From positions 248,001 through 312,000 of the forward strand of contig JOGW01000005.1 in assembly GCA_000721375.1 (NCBI GenBank): a DNA stretch of 64,000 nt. The letters run 5' to 3'. Shown here one piece after another: positions 25,339 to 33,726 of the stretch. The notes under the pieces were generated by a model. The model made no database searches and was not told the DNA's origin. It saw nothing but the letters and a program-made list of their open reading frames with translations. The number at the start of each line of letters is the position of its first letter. Position 1 is the stretch's first letter. The DNA is from Streptomyces sp. NRRL B-3428. GTDB taxonomy: Bacteria > Actinomycetota > Actinomycetes > Streptomycetales > Streptomycetaceae. The position numbers were made by a program, and so were the translations under genes.

Positions 25339-26556
25339 ATGTACGACGACGCGGTGGCCGTCACAGGGCTCGGAGCGCTGACTCCGCTGGGCATGGATGC
25401 CGGCACGACCTGGGAGGGGCTGCTCGCGGGCGCCTCGGGTGTGCGGCGGATCGAGGAGGAGTGGGCGGCGCAGGTCCCGGTCGGGGTCGCCGCACCCCTG
25501 CCCGGTGACCCCGCCGAACTGGTCGGGCGGGTCCAGGCCCGCAAGCTCGACCGCTGTGAACAGCTCGCCCTGCTCGCCGCCCGTGAGGCCTGGCAGCACG
25601 CCGGAGCGCCGGAGGTCGACGGCACCCGCCTTGCCGTGGTGATCGGCACCGGGACGGGCGGCGTCCTCACGACGCTCGGTCAGGACGACGCCTTCGAGCG
25701 TTCGGGTGCGCGGCGGCTCTCCCCGTACGCCGTCCCGATGTTGATGCCCAACGGGCCCGCGGCGTGGGTGAGCATGGAGCTCGGGGCGAAGGCGGGGGCA
25801 CATACGCCGGTGAGTGCGTGCGCCTCCGGATCCGAGGCCATCGCCATGGGTCTCGATCTGATCCGGGCCGGACGCGCGGATGTGGTGGTCGCCGGTGGCG
25901 CCGAGGCCTGTCTGCATCCGTTCACGCTCTCGGCCTTCGCGCAGATGAAGGCGCTGTCGGTGCAGGACGCGGAGCCGGAGGCGGTGTCGCGGCCCTTCGA
26001 TACGGGGCGCAGCGGGTTCGTGATGGGGGAGGGCGCCGGAATAGTGGTCCTTGAGCGGGCCTCGTTCGCCAGGGCCCGTGCGGCACGGGTGCACGGCTGG
26101 CTGGCCGGCGCGGGCATCTCCTCCAGCGCCGCGCACATCACCGCCTCCGACGCCGAGGGGCAGATGCAGGCGATGCGGGCCGCGCTGAGCTCGGCGCGGA
26201 TGGAGCCGGGCGACATCGGTGTCGTGCACGCGCATGCCACGTCCACGCCCTCCGGGGATGTGGTGGAGGCGGCGGCGATCGCGGGCGCTCTCGGCGACGG
26301 CGTGGCCGTGACCGCCGCCAAGTCGATGATCGGCCATCTCTGCGGTGCCTCCGGTGCGGTGGCCGCCGTCGCGACCGTGCTCGGGCTGCGCGACGGAGTG
26401 GTGCCGCCGATCCGCAACCTGGACGAGCCCGACCCCGCGGTCTCGCTCGACCTCGTCAAGGGCGGGGCGCGCAGGGGCGATTGGGGCTCCGCGCTGACCA
26501 ACGCCTTCGGATTCGGAGGGCACAACGTGAGCTTGGTGTTCCGCCGGGACGCGTAG
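25339..26556 (+). CDS. Stand-alone beta-ketoacyl-ACP synthase (FabF/KAS II-type)
   Basis: The product is 405 aa. ATG 25339 has GAGAAGGGG just upstream; a longer open frame to 25255 lacks homology. All thiolase-fold catalytic residues are present: C161 (SACASGSEA), H299 (HAHATSTPSGD), K328 and H333 (AAKSMIGHLCGASG), with the FabF-type end NAFGFGGHNVSLVF. Ketosynthases of this type condense malonyl-ACP with an acyl-ACP. No ACP, malonyltransferase or reductase gene adjoins, so it is not the core fatty-acid FabF operon. It could serve a specialised acyl chain using cellular ACP, and the substrate cannot be inferred. It ends at a long hairpin. Confidence 0.85.
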   Translation: MYDDAVAVTGLGALTPLGMDAGTTWEGLLAGASGVRRIEEEWAAQVPVGVAAPLPGDPAELVGRVQARKLDRCEQLALLAAREAWQHAGAPEVDGTRLAVVIGTGTGGVLTTLGQDDAFERSGARRLSPYAVPMLMPNGPAAWVSMELGAKAGAHTPVSACASGSEAIAMGLDLIRAGRADVVVAGGAEACLHPFTLSAFAQMKALSVQDAEPEAVSRPFDTGRSGFVMGEGAGIVVLERASFARARAARVHGWLAGAGISSSAAHITASDAEGQMQAMRAALSSARMEPGDIGVVHAHATSTPSGDVVEAAAIAGALGDGVAVTAAKSMIGHLCGASGAVAAVATVLGLRDGVVPPIRNLDEPDPAVSLDLVKGGARRGDWGSALTNAFGFGGHNVSLVFRRDA

Positions 26557-26564
26557 GCGTGTGG

Positions 26565-26629
26565 GGGCGCTCCCGGGCCTGACCCGGCTCGGCCTGACCG
26601 GGCAGGGCCCGGCCCGTCCGGGAGCGCCC
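26565..26629 (+). terminator. Terminator-like long stem after ketosynthase gene
   Basis: Perfect 12-bp arms GGGCGCTCCCGG and CCGGGAGCGCCC are separated by 41 bases. Those bases themselves contain paired GC blocks (repeated GGCCTGACC). It starts 8 bp after the stop. Confidence 0.6.
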
Positions 26630-26642
26630 GCCGTAAAATGGC

Positions 26643-26678
26643 TGCAAGAAATTTGCGTAGTACTGATTCAGTCTTGCA
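26643..26678. promoter_or_regulatory. Candidate LacI-regulator operator/promoter region
   Basis: An AT-rich island directly before the LacI gene has TGCAAG (26643-26648) inverted against CTTGCA (26673-26678), with TTTGCG between. Related CTTGCG strings recur at the transporter promoter near 27700-27726. This fits autoregulation and operon control by the same repressor. Confidence 0.45.
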
Positions 26679-26700
26679 ATCAAAGCTGTACGGTCACCCC

Positions 26701-27717
26701 ATGACGAAACGACTCTCCAAGGTGGCCGCGTTCGCCGGCGTCAGTGAAGTGACCGTCAGCCGGGTGCTCAACGGCAGCCCGGAGGTCGCACCGGCCACCC
26801 GGGACATCGTGCTCACGGCCCTCGACGTCTTCGGTTTCGAGCGTCCGGCGGTGAGCCGCAAGGAGCGCGCCCCGCTGGTCGGCCTGGTGGTGCCCGAGCT
26901 GCAGAACCCGGTGTTCCCCGCCTTCGCGGAAGCCCTCGCCGGGCGGCTCAACAAGCGCGGTCTGATACCCGTGTTGTGCACGCGTACCGCCGACGGCGTC
27001 TCCGAATCGCACTACATCGACATGCTGCTCGGGCAGAACACCGGCGGCATCGTCTTCGTCGGCTCCAGCTACGCCGACGCCGGCGCCGAACAGGGCCGTG
27101 TCCTGCGCGAACGCCGGATGCCCATGGTCCTGGTGAACGCCGCGGACGAGAACCTCGGCGTCGCCCAGGTCGCCGCCGACGACACCCGGGCCGCGCAGCA
27201 GGCGGCCCGCCATCTCGAAGCGCTCGGCCACGAGCGGATCGGACTGCTCATCGGGCCCGTCGGGCATGTGCCGAGCGCCCGCAAACTCGCGGGCTACGCA
27301 GCGTTCTGGAAAGCGAAGGGCGTGCCGCAGGAGACCTGGCGGCCGTGGGTCGCGCACGCCATGTTCTCCATGGAAGGCGGGGCCACCGCCGTACCGAAGT
27401 TCCTCGACGCCGGCGTCACCGCGGTCGTGTGCGCGAGCGACGCCCTCGCGCTCGGAGCGGTGCGCGGCGCACGTCGCCAAGGCCTCGATGTGCCAAGGGA
27501 TTTCTCCGTGGTCGGCTTCGACGACTCGCTCTTCATGGTCTGCACCGATCCGCCGCTCACCACCGCACGTCAGCCCGTGCAGGCCATGGCGGACGCGGCC
27601 GTCACCGCACTCCTCGCCCAGATGGACGGCCATGTCGTGGACGACGAACCGATCCTCTTCGAGACCGAGTTGATCGTCCGGGGCTCCACTGCACCGAATC
27701 TTGCGCAGAGACGTTGA
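26701..27717 (+). CDS. LacI-family transcriptional regulator
   Basis: The product is 338 aa. ATG 26701 begins directly before the HTH (KRLSKVAAFAGVSEVTVSRVLNGSPEVAPATR), the canonical LacI headpiece with the minor-groove hinge region after it. The effector domain shows PLVGLVVPELQNPVFPAFAEAL, GGIVFVGSS, HLEALGHERIGLL, TAVVCASDALALGAVRGARR and DFSVVGFDDS. It is a sugar-responsive repressor. It lies immediately upstream of an ABC importer, GH87 glucanase and GH13 glucosidase on the same strand, so it very likely controls them. The inducer would be an alpha-glucooligosaccharide (inference). Confidence 0.9.
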   Translation: MTKRLSKVAAFAGVSEVTVSRVLNGSPEVAPATRDIVLTALDVFGFERPAVSRKERAPLVGLVVPELQNPVFPAFAEALAGRLNKRGLIPVLCTRTADGVSESHYIDMLLGQNTGGIVFVGSSYADAGAEQGRVLRERRMPMVLVNAADENLGVAQVAADDTRAAQQAARHLEALGHERIGLLIGPVGHVPSARKLAGYAAFWKAKGVPQETWRPWVAHAMFSMEGGATAVPKFLDAGVTAVVCASDALALGAVRGARRQGLDVPRDFSVVGFDDSLFMVCTDPPLTTARQPVQAMADAAVTALLAQMDGHVVDDEPILFETELIVRGSTAPNLAQRR

Positions 27718-27743
27718 CTTCTTGCGTGAAGCGGTTCTACGTT
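27714..27743 (+). promoter_or_regulatory. Promoter of alpha-glucan uptake operon with operator-like motif
   Basis: TTGACT (27714-27719) overlaps the LacI stop codon. After 18 bp comes TACGTT (27738-27743), a good -10. CTTGCGTGAAG lies in the spacer, and CTTGCGCAG lies just upstream of the -35. Both resemble the CTTGCA dyad before the LacI gene. The start codon of the binding-protein gene is 81 bp downstream. Confidence 0.6.
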
Positions 27744-27824
27744 CTGCGTCAACGCTGGGGCGCCGGCCGGGACAGCCGGCAAGACCCGCTCTCCCCGCGA
27801 CAGCAGCAGGAAGGCAGCACACCC

Positions 27825-29195
27825 ATGACTCTCACCTCGGGCAACAGAGCGCGTCTGCGCGCCGGCACAGCCCTGGTCGGTGCGATGGCCCTCGGCCTGA
27901 CCGCCTGTGGCGGCGGTTCCTCCTCGGGCGAGGGCAAGGACGGTGTCGTGACCATCACGGTCAACGACATGCCGCCCAAGACCCAGCCGGTCGACCGCAA
28001 GATCTTCGAAGAGGACGTCAAGGCCTTCGAGAAGGCCAACCCGAAGATCAAGATCGATCCGCGTGAGGGTCAGATGGACCCGAAGACCTTCGCGGCCAAG
28101 CTCGCGGGAGGTCAGCTCGAGGACGTGTACTACGTGTACTTCACCGATCCGGCCGGGCTGATCGAGCGGCGCCAGGGTGCGGACATCACGCCGTACATGA
28201 AGGACATCCCGTATCTGGACAAGATCCGGCCCGAGTTCCTCGATGTGTTCAAGGGCAAGGACGGCAAGGTGTACGGGCTGCCCAACGGCCAGTACTCACT
28301 CGGCCTCGTCTACAACCGCGATCTCTTCAAGAAGGCGGGACTCGACCCGGACAAGCCGCCGACGACCTGGGACGAGGTCCGCACCGCCGCCAAGAAGATC
28401 TCCGCCCTCGGCGACGGCACCACCGGCTACGCCGAGTACAGCAAGAACAACCAGGGTGGCTGGCACCTCACCTCGTGGATCTATTCCATGGGCGGGGATG
28501 TGGCCGTCAAGGACGGCAGCGACGGCAAATGGAAGTCCGCGATCGAGAGCGACGCGGCGCGCAACTCGCTGCAGATGCTCCACGACATGCGCTGGACCGA
28601 CAACAGCATGGGCACCCGCCAGCTCCTCGAGATACCCGACGTCCAGAAGATGATGGGCGCCGGCAAGCTCGGGATGTACATGGCCGGACCCGACAACGTG
28701 CCCACGATCGTGAAGCAGTTCGAGCGGAAGTACGAGGAGTACGGCGTCGGCGCACTGCCCGGGCAGGCGACGCTCGGCGGCGGCAACGGGTTCATGATCA
28801 ACCCCAAGGCCTCGCCAGAGAAGATCAAGGCCGGTCTGAAGTGGCTGCAGTTCAAGTACCTCAACCCGGACCGCACCGACTTCAACGACAAGCGGATCGC
28901 GAGCAATGACGTGCCCATCGGTCTGCCGCTCGACCGCCTGTACGCGGACGACGTGCAGGCGAAGGTCGATGCGGTGCACGCCAAGTACGCGAATGTGCCG
29001 ACCGAGAACTTCAAGCCGTTCATCGACCGCAACGCCACCCTGCAGCAGAAGGTCGAGCCGCCGAACGCCCAGCAGATCTACACCGTGCTCGACGGCGTGA
29101 TGCAGTCCGTGCTCACCAAGAAGGACGCCGACATCGACCAGCTGCTCGCGGACGCGTCCAAGAAGGTCGACGCGCTGCTCGCGACGGTCAAGTGA
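27825..29195 (+). CDS. Oligosaccharide ABC transporter substrate-binding lipoprotein
   Basis: The product is 456 aa. ATG 27825 follows AGCAGGAAGG. The lipobox GLTACGGG lipidates a Cys at about residue 28. The mature protein is a CUT1-type extracellular binding protein. It has VKAFEKANPKIKID, AAKLAGGQLEDVYYVYF, VYGLPNGQYSLGLVYNRDLFKKAGLDP, PPTTWDEVRTAAKKI, and a C-terminus rich in helical contact segments. CUT1 proteins bind di- and oligosaccharides. With the neighbouring glucanase and glucosidase the ligand is probably an alpha-glucooligosaccharide. No ATPase is encoded nearby, so the shared MsiK-type ATPase of Streptomyces presumably energises it. Confidence 0.88.
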   Translation: MTLTSGNRARLRAGTALVGAMALGLTACGGGSSSGEGKDGVVTITVNDMPPKTQPVDRKIFEEDVKAFEKANPKIKIDPREGQMDPKTFAAKLAGGQLEDVYYVYFTDPAGLIERRQGADITPYMKDIPYLDKIRPEFLDVFKGKDGKVYGLPNGQYSLGLVYNRDLFKKAGLDPDKPPTTWDEVRTAAKKISALGDGTTGYAEYSKNNQGGWHLTSWIYSMGGDVAVKDGSDGKWKSAIESDAARNSLQMLHDMRWTDNSMGTRQLLEIPDVQKMMGAGKLGMYMAGPDNVPTIVKQFERKYEEYGVGALPGQATLGGGNGFMINPKASPEKIKAGLKWLQFKYLNPDRTDFNDKRIASNDVPIGLPLDRLYADDVQAKVDAVHAKYANVPTENFKPFIDRNATLQQKVEPPNAQQIYTVLDGVMQSVLTKKDADIDQLLADASKKVDALLATVK

Positions 29196-29197
29196 CG

Positions 29198-30172
29198 ATG
29201 GCGACCACCGAGATGAAGCTCCACTCCCTCCCGGAGGACGCCGCCACCACGGCGGTGGCCTCCGGGAGGCCCAGGGCACCGAAGCCCGCGGCCACACCTT
29301 CGCGCACGGCCCGCCGTATCCGCGAGAACCTCGTCGCGTACGCCTTCCTCGGCGCCGCACTCGTCCTCTTCGCGGTCTTCTCCTGGTACCCGATCGTCCG
29401 CGGCTGGCTGCTCGGCTTCCAGGAGGTCACCTTCGCCCAGCCGGCGAAATGGGTGGGCCTGGACAACTTCCGCCGGCTCTTCGAGGATCCGCTGTTCGCC
29501 ACCGCCTGGCAGAACACCGCCTGGTTCACGCTCCTCGCTCTGGTCTTCGGCTTCGCCGCGCCGCTGGCGACGGCCATCGTCCTCAACGAGTTCCGCAGCG
29601 CACGCGGCTATCTGCGGATGTCCGTCTATCTGCCGGTGATGCTGCCGCCGATCGTCACGATGCTCCTGTGGCGCTGGTTCTACGATCCGGGCGCGGGCCT
29701 GTTCAACAACGCCCTCGAAGTGCTCCATCTGCCGCCGCAGCAGTGGCTGGAGTCCGAGAACCTCGCGATGCTCTCCCTCGTCCTCGTCTCCACCTGGGCG
29801 AACATGGGCACCACCACGCTGATCTATCTCGCCGCGCTCGGCGGGATCCCCGGCCAGCTCTACGAGGCGGCCGAGCTGGACGGAGCCTCGATCCGGCAGC
29901 GCCTGTGGCACGTCACGCTGCCGCAGATGCGCTTCATCCTGATGATCACGCTGCTTCTCCAGGTGCTCGGCACCATGCAGGTGTTCATCGAGCCGTACGT
30001 CCTGACCGGCGGCGGTCCGAACGACGCGACCGTCACCGTCCTTCTGCTCCTGTTCCGGTACGCGTTCGTCTACAGCGACTTCGGCCTGGCGAGCGCCATG
30101 AGCATCCTGCTCTTCGTGGTGCTCGGGCTGTTCTCGCTGGTGTATCTGCGGCTGACCCGGAGCAGGGGATGA
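29198..30172 (+). CDS. Oligosaccharide ABC permease (MalF/UgpA type)
   Basis: The product is 324 aa from ATG 29198; GTG 29192, overlapping the upstream stop, is equally possible. The first 45 residues are a cytoplasmic Pro/Ala/Arg-rich tail, then six membrane segments. The inner-membrane coupling (EAA) loop reads YEAAELDGASIRQRLWHVTLPQMR, close to consensus EAA---G---------I-LP. VLTGGGPNDATVTVLLLLFRYAF is the typical last-helix block of this permease class. It is paired with the following permease. Confidence 0.9.
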   Translation: MATTEMKLHSLPEDAATTAVASGRPRAPKPAATPSRTARRIRENLVAYAFLGAALVLFAVFSWYPIVRGWLLGFQEVTFAQPAKWVGLDNFRRLFEDPLFATAWQNTAWFTLLALVFGFAAPLATAIVLNEFRSARGYLRMSVYLPVMLPPIVTMLLWRWFYDPGAGLFNNALEVLHLPPQQWLESENLAMLSLVLVSTWANMGTTTLIYLAALGGIPGQLYEAAELDGASIRQRLWHVTLPQMRFILMITLLLQVLGTMQVFIEPYVLTGGGPNDATVTVLLLLFRYAFVYSDFGLASAMSILLFVVLGLFSLVYLRLTRSRG

Positions 30173-30183
30173 GAGGCAAGACG

Positions 30184-31068
30184 ATGTCCGAGGCCGCGGA
30201 ACGCACGCTGATCGCGCCGACCGAACTCAACCGCCGTACGGGGAGGATCCTTTACCGCTTCGTCCTCACCGCCACCGTCATCGGCTTCACGGTCGCCTTC
30301 GTCTTCCCGCTCTACTGGATGGCGAGCGGCGCACTGAAGTCGTCCCGTGAACTGGCCGAGCCCAACCCGACGTTGATACCGGAGAGCTTCCACCCGGAGG
30401 CCTACACCGAGGCCTGGTCCAACACCGGACTCGGCAAGCACTTCCTCAACACGCTGATCCTGGCGTCCGGCGCCTGGCTGACGCAGCTGATCGTCGCTGT
30501 CGCCGCCGCCTACGCCCTGTCGAAACTGCGGCCGATGCTGGGCAACATCGTGCTCGGCATGATGCTCGCGACGTTGATGCTGCCGGTCTCCGCGCTGCTC
30601 ATCCCGACCTATCTGACGGTCACGGACGTGCCGCTGATCCATGTGAACCTGGTCAACACCCCATGGGCCGTCTGGCTGCCGGCCGCCGCCAACGCGTTCA
30701 ACATCTTCATCCTCAAGCGGTTCTTCGACCAGATCCCCCAGGAGCTGATGGACTCCGCCCGGATCGACGGCGCCGGACCCGTGCGCGTCCTGTGGTCGGT
30801 GATCCTGCCGCTGTCGCGGCCGGTGCTCGCCGTGGTGTCGATCTTCGCGGTGGTCGGTGTTTGGAAGGACTTCCTCTGGCCGCTGATCGTCCTGCCCGAT
30901 CCGGCGAAGCAGCCGATCACGGTGGCGCTCGGCCGGCTCTCGGAGTTCCTGCCGGCCAACCAGCTGCTCGCGGGCATGGTCATCGCCAGCATCCCGCTGC
31001 TCGTGCTCTTCCTGATCTTCCAGCGTCACATCATCGCCGGTCTGACGGCCGGCAGCCTCAAGGGCTGA
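30184..31068 (+). CDS. Oligosaccharide ABC permease (MalG/UgpE type)
   Basis: The product is 294 aa. ATG 30184 has GAGAGG 8 bp upstream; ATG 30169 overlaps the preceding stop and would add five residues. It has six membrane segments, starting VLTATVIGFTVAFVFPLYWM. The EAA coupling loop is PQELMDSARIDGAGPVRVLWSVILPLSRP. The end IFQRHIIAGLTAGSLKG is the standard MalG-family C-terminus. It forms the importer channel with the preceding protein. Confidence 0.9.
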   Translation: MSEAAERTLIAPTELNRRTGRILYRFVLTATVIGFTVAFVFPLYWMASGALKSSRELAEPNPTLIPESFHPEAYTEAWSNTGLGKHFLNTLILASGAWLTQLIVAVAAAYALSKLRPMLGNIVLGMMLATLMLPVSALLIPTYLTVTDVPLIHVNLVNTPWAVWLPAAANAFNIFILKRFFDQIPQELMDSARIDGAGPVRVLWSVILPLSRPVLAVVSIFAVVGVWKDFLWPLIVLPDPAKQPITVALGRLSEFLPANQLLAGMVIASIPLLVLFLIFQRHIIAGLTAGSLKG

Positions 31069-31166
31069 GCCCTCCTCGAGCCATCCCCGGCTCGTCCTGA
31101 AGAGCCATCCCTCAGCCCTCCCCGGCCCTCCTGTGCGAACACCCCCACGTGGAAGGACGCTTCGCC

Positions 31167-33659
31167 ATGCCCGCAATCACGACGACAAGACTGAGAGTGC
31201 TGTTCCTCATCCCCCTCCTGCTGGCCTCCTTCCTGTACGGGACCTCGGCAGCACGGGCCGCCGACGCCCTCGAAGCCGAGTCGGCCGCGCTCATCGGCGG
31301 TACGAGGGTGGAGAGCGAACACGCCGGGTACACCGGCAGCGGATACGTCGGCGGCTACACCGACGGCAACAAGGGCAGCGCCTCCACGTCCTTCACCGTC
31401 ACCTCGCCCGCCGCGGGACCCGGCTCCGTCAAAATCCGGTACGCCAACGGCACCACGGCGGCGATGACGCTGAGCCTGTACGTGAACGGCACGCGCACCG
31501 GACAGATCAACCTCCCGGCCACCGCGAACTGGGGCACCTGGTCCACGGTCGACGCACCCGTCGACTACCGCCAGGGTTCCAACACCCTCGCGCTGACCTT
31601 CACCACAAGCGACAGCGGCAACATCAACCTCGACAGCCTCACCCCGACCACCCCCTCCGAGGGCGGCGGCGGCAACCTGACGCACGAGGCCGAGCAGGCC
31701 TTTTTCTCCGGGGGCCCGCAGAAGGCGACGTCCGCGGGCGGCTACCAGGGCTCCGGCTATCTGGACCGCTTCACGGCCGCCGGAGCCCGTGCCGTCTTCA
31801 CCGTGAACTCCGACTCGGCCCGCGAGCACCCCGTCAAGGTGCGCTACCGCAGCCAGGACGGAGCCACCGTCTCGCTGACGGTCAACGGCACTCGTCTGCG
31901 TCAGCTCGCCCTGCCCGCCACCGCCGGCTCCTGGGGGACACTCACCACCGACGCCCCGCTGCGCGCCGGCCTCAACACCCTGACCCTGCGCACCGAATCC
32001 GGTGACAACGGCGCCTTCCAGCTCGACGGCCTCGACATCCCGACCGCCGCCGCGAACGCGACGCGCGGCGCGACCCTGCCGTACACGTCCTACGAAGCCG
32101 AGGCGGCCACGACCAACGCCTCGACGATCGGCCCCGACCGCAGCTACCTCCAGGTCGCCGCAGAGGCCTCCGGCCGCAAGGCGGTCGTCCTCGACTCGAC
32201 CGGTGAGTACGTCGAGTTCACGCTCACCGAGCCCGCCAACGCCCTGACTCTGCGCTACTCGATCCCCGACAACGCGAACGGGACCGGAATCCAGGCGCCG
32301 CTGAGCCTGTACGCCGACGGCAGCCACCTCCGGGACCTCGCGCTCACCTCCGAATACAGCTGGGTGTACGGCGCCTATCCCTACAACAACGACCCCTCCG
32401 GCGGATCGGCGCACCGCTTCTTCGACGAGACCCGGACGGTCATCGGCGCCTTCCCGGCCGGTACGAAGCTCAAGCTCCAGAAGGACTCGGGCGACGACGC
32501 AGCCTCGTACACGATCGACCTGATCGAGACGGAGACCGCTCCCGGCGCCTATGCGATGCCCGCCGGCTACGTCTCGGCGACCGCGCTCGGCGTCACCGCG
32601 GACGACGGCGGCGACGACACCGCGGCCCTCAACTCCGCCGTGAACACGGCCAAGTCCCAGGGCAAGGGCCTGTGGCTGCCGAAGGGCACGTACGACATCT
32701 CGGACCACATCAACCTCAGCGGCGTCGCGGTACGGGGCGCGGGTGAATGGCACACGGTGGTGCGCGGCAAGGACAACAAGGGCGGCTTCTTCGGACGCGG
32801 CGGCACCAGCACGATCCAGGATCTGACGTTCGCCGGCGATGCCACGCACCGCGACGACGCGGGCGGCCATACGGCGATCGAGGGCGATTTCGGCAGTGGC
32901 TCCACCGTGCAGAACGTCTGGATCGAGCACGCCAAGGTCGGTCTGTGGATCGACGCGCCGACCGACGGTCTGCTCGCCACGGGGCTGCGCATCCGCGACA
33001 CGTTCGCCGACGGTGTGAACCTGCACAAGGGCACCAGGAACAGTGAGGTCTCGCACAGCAGCGTCCGCAACACCGGCGACGACGGCCTGGCGATGTTCTC
33101 CGAGGAACAGGCCGTCACCGACTGCGTGTTCCGCTTCAACACCGTCCAGCTGCCGATGCTGGCCAACGCGGCCGCGATCTACGGAGGCAGCGGCAACCGC
33201 ATCGAGGACAACCTCCTGTACGACACCGTGAACGCCTCCGCCGGCGTCGCGATCAGCACGCGGAGCTTCACCGACGCCCAGCTGCCCTTCTCCGGTCCTG
33301 CCACGGTAGCCCGCAACACCCTTGAGCGTACCGGCGGTTACGAGCCCAACTGGGGTGCGAAGTTCGGCGCCGTGTGGGTGTTCGCCGACAAGTTCGAGAT
33401 CACCACGCCGGTCCGGATCGAGGACAACGACATCCTCGACTCCACGTACAGCGGACTGCTCGTGACCTGGCAGAAGACCGTCGGAGATCTCACGGTCGAG
33501 GACATGAGGATCCAGCGGACCGGCGCGTACGGCATCGAGATCAACGCGGCCGGAGCCGGCACCTTCTCCGGGGTCACCGTCGGCGATGCCAAGGACGGCG
33601 GACTCTCGCTCGCGGGCGGCTTCCAGATCACCCGCGGGTCCGGCAACTCCGGCTGGTAG
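31167..33659 (+). CDS. Secreted GH87-type alpha-1,3-glucanase (mycodextranase) with N-terminal carbohydrate-binding modules
   Basis: The product is 830 aa. ATG 31167 has GGAAGGA 9 bp upstream; GTG 31149 is less likely. The signal peptide ends SAARAAD. Two CBM35/CBM6-like modules follow (ALEAESAALIGGTRVESEHAGYTGSG near 32 and THEAEQAFFSGGPQ near 175), then a third beta module. A right-handed parallel beta-helix starts about residue 470 (ALGVTADDGGDDTAALNSAV). Three Asp residues, D615 (ADGVNLH), D638 and D639 (NTGDDGL), show the 23/24-residue spacing that I recall for the GH87 catalytic aspartates D1067, D1090 and D1091 of Agl-FH1. The enzyme should cleave alpha-1,3-glucan or nigeran outside the cell for import by the preceding transporter. 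Its position inside the transporter operon supports this. Confidence 0.82.
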   Translation: MPAITTTRLRVLFLIPLLLASFLYGTSAARAADALEAESAALIGGTRVESEHAGYTGSGYVGGYTDGNKGSASTSFTVTSPAAGPGSVKIRYANGTTAAMTLSLYVNGTRTGQINLPATANWGTWSTVDAPVDYRQGSNTLALTFTTSDSGNINLDSLTPTTPSEGGGGNLTHEAEQAFFSGGPQKATSAGGYQGSGYLDRFTAAGARAVFTVNSDSAREHPVKVRYRSQDGATVSLTVNGTRLRQLALPATAGSWGTLTTDAPLRAGLNTLTLRTESGDNGAFQLDGLDIPTAAANATRGATLPYTSYEAEAATTNASTIGPDRSYLQVAAEASGRKAVVLDSTGEYVEFTLTEPANALTLRYSIPDNANGTGIQAPLSLYADGSHLRDLALTSEYSWVYGAYPYNNDPSGGSAHRFFDETRTVIGAFPAGTKLKLQKDSGDDAASYTIDLIETETAPGAYAMPAGYVSATALGVTADDGGDDTAALNSAVNTAKSQGKGLWLPKGTYDISDHINLSGVAVRGAGEWHTVVRGKDNKGGFFGRGGTSTIQDLTFAGDATHRDDAGGHTAIEGDFGSGSTVQNVWIEHAKVGLWIDAPTDGLLATGLRIRDTFADGVNLHKGTRNSEVSHSSVRNTGDDGLAMFSEEQAVTDCVFRFNTVQLPMLANAAAIYGGSGNRIEDNLLYDTVNASAGVAISTRSFTDAQLPFSGPATVARNTLERTGGYEPNWGAKFGAVWVFADKFEITTPVRIEDNDILDSTYSGLLVTWQKTVGDLTVEDMRIQRTGAYGIEINAAGAGTFSGVTVGDAKDGGLSLAGGFQITRGSGNSGW

Positions 33660-33677
33660 CACCCGCTTTCGCTCGAA

Positions 33678-33702
33678 GGGTCCGGCCGAACGGGCCGGAC
33701 CC
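33678..33702 (+). terminator. Intercistronic hairpin between GH87 and GH13 genes
   Basis: GGGTCCGGCC and GGCCGGACCC (perfect 10 bp) enclose a 5-base loop, between co-directional genes 67 bp apart. It may attenuate read-through or protect the upstream message. Confidence 0.55.
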
Positions 33703-33726
33703 GCACCTTCGTACTGAGGAGCACCT

